NCBI GenBank assembly: GCA_030272155.1
Contig: CP126200.1
Span: forward strand, 2,728,001 to 2,792,000
Source: Tetradesmus obliquus
Taxonomy: Eukaryota; Chlorophyta; Chlorophyceae; Sphaeropleales; Scenedesmaceae
Direction of reading: 5' to 3'
Length of the DNA stretch: 64,000 bases
This document shows positions 58,796-64,000 of the stretch, one piece after another. Position 1 is the stretch's first letter, and every line of letters starts with the position of its first letter. The translations under genes and the position numbers were made by a program. Under the pieces are notes generated by a model. The model was not told the DNA's origin. It saw nothing but the letters and a program-made list of their open reading frames with translations, and searched no databases.

Positions 58796-61412
58796 GAGGC
58801 AGCACAGCAGCAGAAGTGACAATTGTCGCTGCCAAGAAGAGTTTGAACTTCGCTGTTTGCATGCACCTGTAGTCATCAGCATCTTGGCAATCGTGTCGTT
58901 GACCAAGCCAGCGCAATGACGCCAGGCTGCCTCCAGTAATAAAATGACAGTGCTAGTAGTACTGTGAGCCCTTGGCAGTCACGCCGTGATCGGCGGCCGA
59001 TGACAAGGACCCTGTCCTGGTTGGCAACAACGGACAAATGGGGCAATTGTTTTGTCGAGTAAGCCAGGCCAATAACCCCAAGCTGCTCACTTGTAGTAGT
59101 AGTGCAAGCCCTTGGCAGTCAACATGGACAAGGTCAAACATAGACACATAGGACGTTCATGTCCTCAAGTTGGCCAGGCCGCTCACTTGTAGTAGTAGTG
59201 CGAGCCTTTGGCAGTCACAATGCCCAGCAGCTCGCAGGCCTCCAGCAGCGTGGCGTTCATGTCAATGCCCTTGTTGAACTGGATGATGAACTCCGCTGAC
59301 CTGCAGCCATGCAGATAGGCACAGGGTCTAGATCAGTTGGGCAACCCCAGCGCCACACTCCTGCTGCTCCTGCTCTAGAAACCGTTGCAAGCCATCTTGT
59401 GCGCAGCTGTAGGGCGGTGCCACCTTGTTCTCAACCACCTAGGCCTGTACATTCACCCCAAAAGTGGGCAGAAAAAGGCCAGGCAGCACAATTCTACTGC
59501 TGCTGCTGCTGCTGCTGCTGTTATGACAGACCGGGTCACCTGTAGGGCGGTGCCACCTTGTTCTTGACCACCTTGGCCTTCACGCGCACCCCTGTCTCCA
59601 CCTTGTCAGGGCCCATCACCTTCTCCCGCACGCGCACATCCACGCGCTGGCTGGCGTAGAACTTGAGCGCGTTGCCGCCGCTGGTCGTCTCAGGGCTGCC
59701 AAACAGCACGCCCACCTGGCGTGCACAGGGCAGCACAAGACATAACAGTCGTCAAATCACGACAGTCATGGTAGAATCTGAGCGCGTTGCCGCCACTGGT
59801 GATGTCAGGGCTGCCAAACAGCACGTCCACCTGGCGCGCATAACTTATGCAGCATAACGTAGCGGCCACCCCGGTCAGAACATAACAGGCATGCGCAGAT
59901 GATCAGCACAGCACATCAGCACGGTACATCAGTTGGCTGCATTTGGCTACACGACTGCAGGCACATCACGCCCACCTTGTAGCGCAGCTGGTTGATGAAG
60001 ATGATGGTGCAGTTGGTGCGTGACGCCACCCCGGTAAGCTTGCGCAGCGCCTGAGACATCAGCCGCGCCTGGCCCGCAACCTGGCGGCAGCAGCAGCAGC
60101 AGCAGTCAAAACGGCGGTCAACTCAGCCAAGGTTATCATCCGGATGATCATCCGGATCCAGCAACAGCGGCAGGAGCAGCAGCAGCAGCACTGTCTGACT
60201 TCCATGGTCTGGCAAGCCAGCAGCAGCTGCAGCAATGCTCCGGCAGCTCTGCGGCATTGTGCCTGCCGATTTGCTGTATCTAGCTGCCGGCCGATGGTCC
60301 CTTCATGCTCTGCTCGTGGTGTCAGGCTCACACCATGACCAGTGCTCACCGCACTGGCCGCAGAGCAGCAGCAGCAGCATCACCTGCGCCATGCCAATAC
60401 CTCCTTCATGCTCTGCTCGTGCTGCTCATGCTCATCATGACAGCAATGGCTGCACTGTATACAGCATCATGCACAGAAGCAGTACACGCCGCCCCACCTG
60501 CGCCATGCCAATGTCTCCTTCGTGCTCCGCGCGCGGCAGCAGCGCCGCCACGCTGTCCACTGCAATGAGCTGCACCGCGTGACTGCGCAGCACCGTGTCC
60601 ACCACCTGCAAGCAGACAGCAGAAATATAGACAAAAGACAGATATATGGCTTCAGCTGCTGGTGGGTGCCTAAGGTTGAAGCCGAGGGTTGCTCGGGCAC
60701 GCCAGACCAACGCCACACGTCACATGTCGTCAGGGCCGCGTCATGCTGGTCGGTTGCTGCGGCAGCCTGTTGCAACTAGTGGGCTATTGACATAGCGATT
60801 GCTGCAGCTACTGGTGGGCTGTATCTACTGGTGGTTTGTAACAACTGGTGGGCGCTGACTCAGCCCCTGCCCACCTCCAGTGCCTCCTCTCCACAGCTTG
60901 GCTGGCACACAATGAGCTCCTGTAGACACCAGACACACACGTGGCAGGGCAGGCAGCAAGGCAGGTCAGCAGCAAAAAGACAAGAAGCGTCATGACACAA
61001 GGCTGCTCATGAGCGCTGAGACACGGCTGAAATCTTGCCATATGTTATGCAGAACACAGTGCATTTCTGAGTACGTGCAGATCTGATAAATGTCACACTG
61101 GTTGCTGCTGTTTCTCCGCATAGTTCCCAGCAAGGCATTTATGTTTTACAGCACTCCCAAATTCACCCAACAGCGTCAGATACGCCTCGAAGAAATTCAT
61201 ACTGAAGCCGCAAGCCCACACTGCCAAAGTTCACCTTCAAGTTCACGCCCAGCTTGCGTGCGAATTCACGGTTGAAGGCGTGCTCGGCATCCACCAGCAG
61301 CGCCTGCCCGCCCGCCTTCTGCACCTCGGCAATTGCATGCAGCGCAAGCGTGCTCTTGCCGCTGCTCTCGGGCCCATACACCTCCACAATACGCCCCTTG
61401 GGCCAGCCGCCA

Positions 61413-61461
<49 letters not shown>

Positions 61462-61681
61462 CGGCCGACATAGAGTGAGACAAGTTGAAGCGAGCTCTTG
61501 CTGCTGCTCTTGGGCCCATACACCTCCACAATACGCCCCTTGGGCCAGCCGCCACCTGGCGGCAGCAGCAGCAGCAGCAGCAGCAGCACGACCGACATAG
61601 AGTGAGACAAGTTAATGTGGGATCTCGCCGCTGCTCTCGGGCCCATACACCTCCACAATGCGTCCCTTGGGCCAGCCTCCA

Positions 61682-61729
<48 letters not shown>

Positions 61730-61730
61730 C

Positions 61731-61776
<46 letters not shown>

Positions 61777-62512
61777 CAGCAGCAGATGCAGCAGCAACAG
61801 GACAGAGAGTGACAATGGTTAGTATCCTCCTGCAGGGCTCCTCTCCGGTGGAAAACATAGCAATGCCTGCAATGATTCCTTGGAACAGAGCGCGGGCAGC
61901 GCGTGCTGTAGATGCATGGCATAACAGCGCCCAGCTGAGCCACTGAAGCCTGCTGAGTACTGCACATGGCAGCACACTACCACTACCAGCCTACTAGACA
62001 CCAGCCTTATGAACCACATAACGCGACTCAAACCATCAGCCGAAAAGACAAACACAACATTTGACCTCACCCAGTGCAATGTCCAGTGTGAGGCACCCAG
62101 TTGAGATGCACTCCATGTGGGTGGCTGGAGTTTCCCCTAGACGCATGATGGTGCCACTGCCGAGCTTTTTGTTGAGGTGCTTCATCGCAGCATCCAGAGC
62201 TGCCACCTGCTGCGAATCTGCTGCCGGTATGCTGCCTGCAGTGCTGCCATGTGCTGCACGTGCGTGGGCTGCTGCTGCTGTGGCAGCAGGTGCTGAGTCG
62301 CTGCTGCTGCTGCTGCTTGAGGCAACATCTTCCTGATTGGCAGCAGGCGTGAACTGTGCTGCCTGCTGGTCTTTCTTAGCAGCTCTTGACCGCTTGGCGA
62401 TGTAGCTGCGCTGAGAGGCGTAGTAAGCTGCAGGTAAAGCGTGCTGTAGCACAGATGCGTGCTGGAGCACAGCATTCAGAGCATTGGGCACCAACTTGCC
62501 AAGCAGCGCCAT
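58505..62512 (-). CDS. Organellar RecA recombinase (454 aa, 8 exons)
   Basis: Exons, 5' to 3': 62512-62071, 61413-61235, 60919-60875, 60605-60498, 60080-59976, 59715-59540, 59300-59187, 58700-58505; phases all agree. The bacterial-type RecA core is complete: [17 protein letters not shown], the Walker A box GPESSGKST (residues 161-169), [19 protein letters not shown] (Walker B region and L1), [21 protein letters not shown] with SGGNALKFY (L2, DNA binding), and an acidic tail [11 protein letters not shown] like that of bacterial RecA. About 115 N-terminal residues precede the core; their start ([16 protein letters not shown]) suits a mitochondrial or plastid transit peptide. The protein would catalyse strand exchange and repair of organelle DNA. 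Introns prove a nuclear gene, not bacterial contamination. Five of its exons have edge echoes. Confidence 0.94.
58700..58800 (-). repeat. CTG tract serving as acceptor of last RecA exon
   Basis: About 30 CAG triplets on the plus strand (CTG on the gene strand), one interruption, ending exactly at the CTGCAG acceptor of exon 58700-58505. The repeat thus forms the 3' end of the intron. Confidence 0.9.
58950..59128 (-). repeat. Two echoes of RecA exon 7 (3' edge)
   Basis: The exon end [11 protein letters not shown] (59187-59219) recurs downstream in the intron at about 58955-58985 and 59090-59124 (tagtagtagtgcaagccctt), with ACTTGTAGTAG including the donor in the second copy. Confidence 0.8.
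59403..59452 (-). repeat. Echo of RecA exon 6 (3' edge)
   Basis: ctgtagggcggtgccacctt and the following ~15 bases copy 59539-59575, encoding [11 protein letters not shown]; in the copy a TAG interrupts further upstream. Confidence 0.8.
59765..59838 (-). repeat. Echo of RecA exon 6 (5' edge)
   Basis: Matches 59661-59720 ([17 protein letters not shown]) in the upstream intron: gcgttgccgccactggt...cagggctgccaaacagcac, with a CGCCAG acceptor. Confidence 0.8.
60285..60430 (-). repeat. Two echoes of RecA exon 4 (3' edge)
   Basis: The exon end [11 protein letters not shown] and donor (60498-60535) recur at 60386-60424 (cacctgcgccatgccaatac) and, shorter, at about 60293-60325. Confidence 0.8.
61485..61775 (-). 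repeat. Two echoes of RecA exon 2 with CTG tracts
   Basis: The exon start [19 protein letters not shown] (61413 downward) recurs at 61555-61490 and 61682-61617. The first copy has GPKSSSKS, which breaks the Walker A Gly; the second ends at GPESSGE. Each copy has its own CTGCCAG acceptor preceded by a (CTG)n tract, plus a shared spacer acatagagtgagacaagtt. Only the copy nearest the downstream exon is intact and longer. Confidence 0.88.
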
Positions 62513-62983
62513 GTCTGCTAGCAGCTCGTATTGCTGAGTTAAATTAGTACATAGTGTAAAGCAAGCAAGGTATCCCTGTGAAGGCCACTGGAAAGCGAAC
62601 GCACCTAGTCCAAAGTGGCACTAGCAGCAGCAAAGGGTGCAGGTAGAACAGAGGACTCGGGCTCGAACAAGTGAAAGCGTAATCTGACAGCTCAATAGAC
62701 GCAAATGAGAGGTGTTTAACGCGCTGTCGCTCGCTCCTTGTCCCTGACAAACCCTGCTGGGGTTCCCGACCAAACACTGGCAAAGAGACGTTGCCACATA
62801 TCACACAACGGCCATACCCTTGCCCGTTCAAACGCGTTGTCACATCCGGAGCCGATCGCGTCAGCAGGCACAGGTCGTTGCGCAGTAGCAGTCGGAGTGA
62901 GCTGCAGCTGTTCCTCTGCCGAGCACTTGCAGCTGCTCAACAGCTTGATCAGCGGAGCTGCTGTACGCTTTCAGACACACATA
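62513..62983. promoter_or_regulatory. Divergent promoter region RecA / glutaredoxin
   Basis: 471 bp between two outward-facing genes for organelle proteins. No TATA box recognised. Shared regulation is inference. Confidence 0.45.
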
Positions 62984-63765
62984 ATGGCACTGCGGCAGGC
63001 GGGATTCAGGAGCCTAAGGGCAGGTGAGCTTGAGTGTATGCTGCTGTTCACAGTGCAACAGCAACAGCCATGCTTCTTGTCAGGCCAGAGAAACTTGGAT
63101 CAGGCCGCTTGTTTGAGTGCTCTACCTGCATGCGACTCAGCAGCATGCATGCAAATTATCATGCACAGTGTCTGTCCTGCACACCCGTGCATGCAGCCGT
63201 TGCGCCTGCTGCTGCATGTGGCAGGGCCAGCCGTGCTGCTGCAGCCAGACGTTTCAGCATGGACCAGCATCAGCACATAACATGCTCAATGCCAGATGAG
63301 CAGTCCTGGACTTCTTAGAACTCGAATATTACAGTCACAGGGTGGCAGCAATGCAGCAGCTTAGCGTCACTGGCTGCCATCATTTGCCAAGTCATCGCTC
63401 ACTTGCCCAGCCTGCCACTAAAGCGGCAACAGCATTCGTGCCCCATCAGCAGCAGCAGCAAACAGCATGCATGTCATGCTCCTGTGCCTACGCCACTCCT
63501 GCACCAACTCAACCCCAGCACTACAACTCTCTTACCACTCTGCTACAAAACACACCCGCCGCTGCAACCTGCACACACCCGCGCCCATGCAGCCGGCTGG
63601 CTGCCGCAGCAGCTGCAGCAGCTGCGCAGCTTTGCTGTTGTGTCTGGTGACGACAGCCACGATGACTTTAAGCCCAAATACAAGCAGGAGCCTGTGGCAG
63701 CAGAGGATGTGGATGCAGTCATCAAGCAGGACATCGGCAGCAACAAGGTCTTCATCTACATGAAG
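62984..63765 (+). CDS. Monothiol glutaredoxin, mitochondrial GRXS15/GRX5 type, 5' part
   Basis: Exon 1 is 62984-63023 (MALRQAGFRSLRA). Exon 2 is modelled as 63341-63765 from phase, although its acceptor is uncertain because several AGs fit. The first about 115 residues are Ser/His/Gln-rich and presumably a transit peptide, ending LRSFAVVSGDD. SHDDFKPKYKQEPVAAEDVD then AVIKQDIGSNKVFIYMK matches the N-terminus of the GRXS15 glutaredoxin domain, just before the CGFS active site, which should lie beyond position 64000. The protein family carries iron-sulfur clusters in mitochondria. The intron starts at 63766 and holds a CAG tract (63790-63836). No following exon could be recognised in the remaining sequence. 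Confidence 0.75.
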
Positions 63766-64000
63766 GTGGGTGGGGTCACAGGCTTGCGCAGCAGCAGCAG
63801 CAGCAGCAGCAGCAGCGGCAGCGGCAGCAGCAGCAGATGAGTTGGTCAGACAGCAGGCAACCAGCTGCACAGCAGGTATTTGGTTTTGACGGAGCCTGTT
63901 CAAGCATTCAGCAATGGTGCGCTTTTGCAAAGCCCGCCTCAGCACCTGCTGCGAGCTGGAGTGCATGCCCCGAGTCCTGGCCTCAATGCTGTCGCTGTTG

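Noticed and set aside
58505-62512. Bacterial contamination or recent transfer suggested by RecA
   Set aside because: Eight exons with phase-correct introns and an N-terminal extension show an old nuclear gene of organellar origin.
63900-64000. Next glutaredoxin exon with the CGFS site
   Set aside because: A frame with GVHAPSPGLNAVAV looks faintly similar but has no CGFS and no acceptor in the right place.

Overview
The window reads as nuclear DNA of a green alga, most likely a chlorophycean. The genes are intron-rich, with GT-AG introns and short exons. CAG/GCA/AGC triplet runs are everywhere, in exons as poly-Ser, poly-Ala and poly-Gln and in introns as (CTG)n. TGTAA motifs follow several stop codons. 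Secreted proteins carry an RRLLQ-like stretch after the signal peptide, and most gene products have plant or algal counterparts (organellar RecA, GRXS15-type glutaredoxin, kinesin-4, RTF1). I cannot name the species. All gene models are my own splice reconstructions. Nearly all were checked by requiring GT/AG (once GC/AG) borders, matching intron phase and an open frame from start to stop.

Layout: (1) 135-3906, minus strand: 3'-truncated CRAL-TRIO (Sec14-like) lipid-transfer protein gene. (2) 4987-11973, plus: 13-exon gene for an F-box + RCC1-repeat + R3H protein of 955 aa. (3) 12725-19454, plus: 2168-aa Ser/Ala/Gln-rich low-complexity protein in two exons. (4) 20022-23659, plus: secreted or anchored protein that looks like a TIM-barrel glycoside hydrolase. 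(5) 24119-26644, plus: secreted YVTN-type beta-propeller. (6) 28442-30096 and 31371-32979, plus: tandem paralogues for secreted Cys-containing proteins, the first carrying a frameshift. (7) 34293-38367, plus: FAD-dependent monooxygenase. (8) 40264-51547, minus: 20-exon kinesin-4 gene, 2202 aa. (9) 52516-58023, minus: RTF1 of the Paf1 complex. (10) 58505-62512, minus: organellar RecA. (11) from 62984, plus: mitochondrial-type monothiol glutaredoxin, cut by the window end and divergent from RecA.

The most unusual property is not a gene but a habit of the DNA. In six of the eleven multi-exon loci, the edge of an exon (splice site plus about 20-100 bp of neighbouring coding sequence) is repeated one to seven times in the adjacent intron or flank, usually next to a (CTG)n/(CAG)n tract. 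I call these copies 'exon echoes'. They touch at least fifteen exon edges in the CRAL-TRIO, F-box/RCC1, monooxygenase, kinesin, RTF1 and RecA genes. Several keep a phase-correct splice site and could act as alternative exons. A 14 x 28-bp intron array whose every unit begins with a donor-like GTGAGC may be an extreme form of the same process.

The genes do not form a pathway. They are a typical eukaryotic neighbourhood of organelle maintenance (RecA, glutaredoxin), transcription elongation (RTF1), cytoskeleton (kinesin-4), lipid transfer and secreted proteins. Divergent pairs (CRAL-TRIO/F-box and RecA/GRX) may share promoters.
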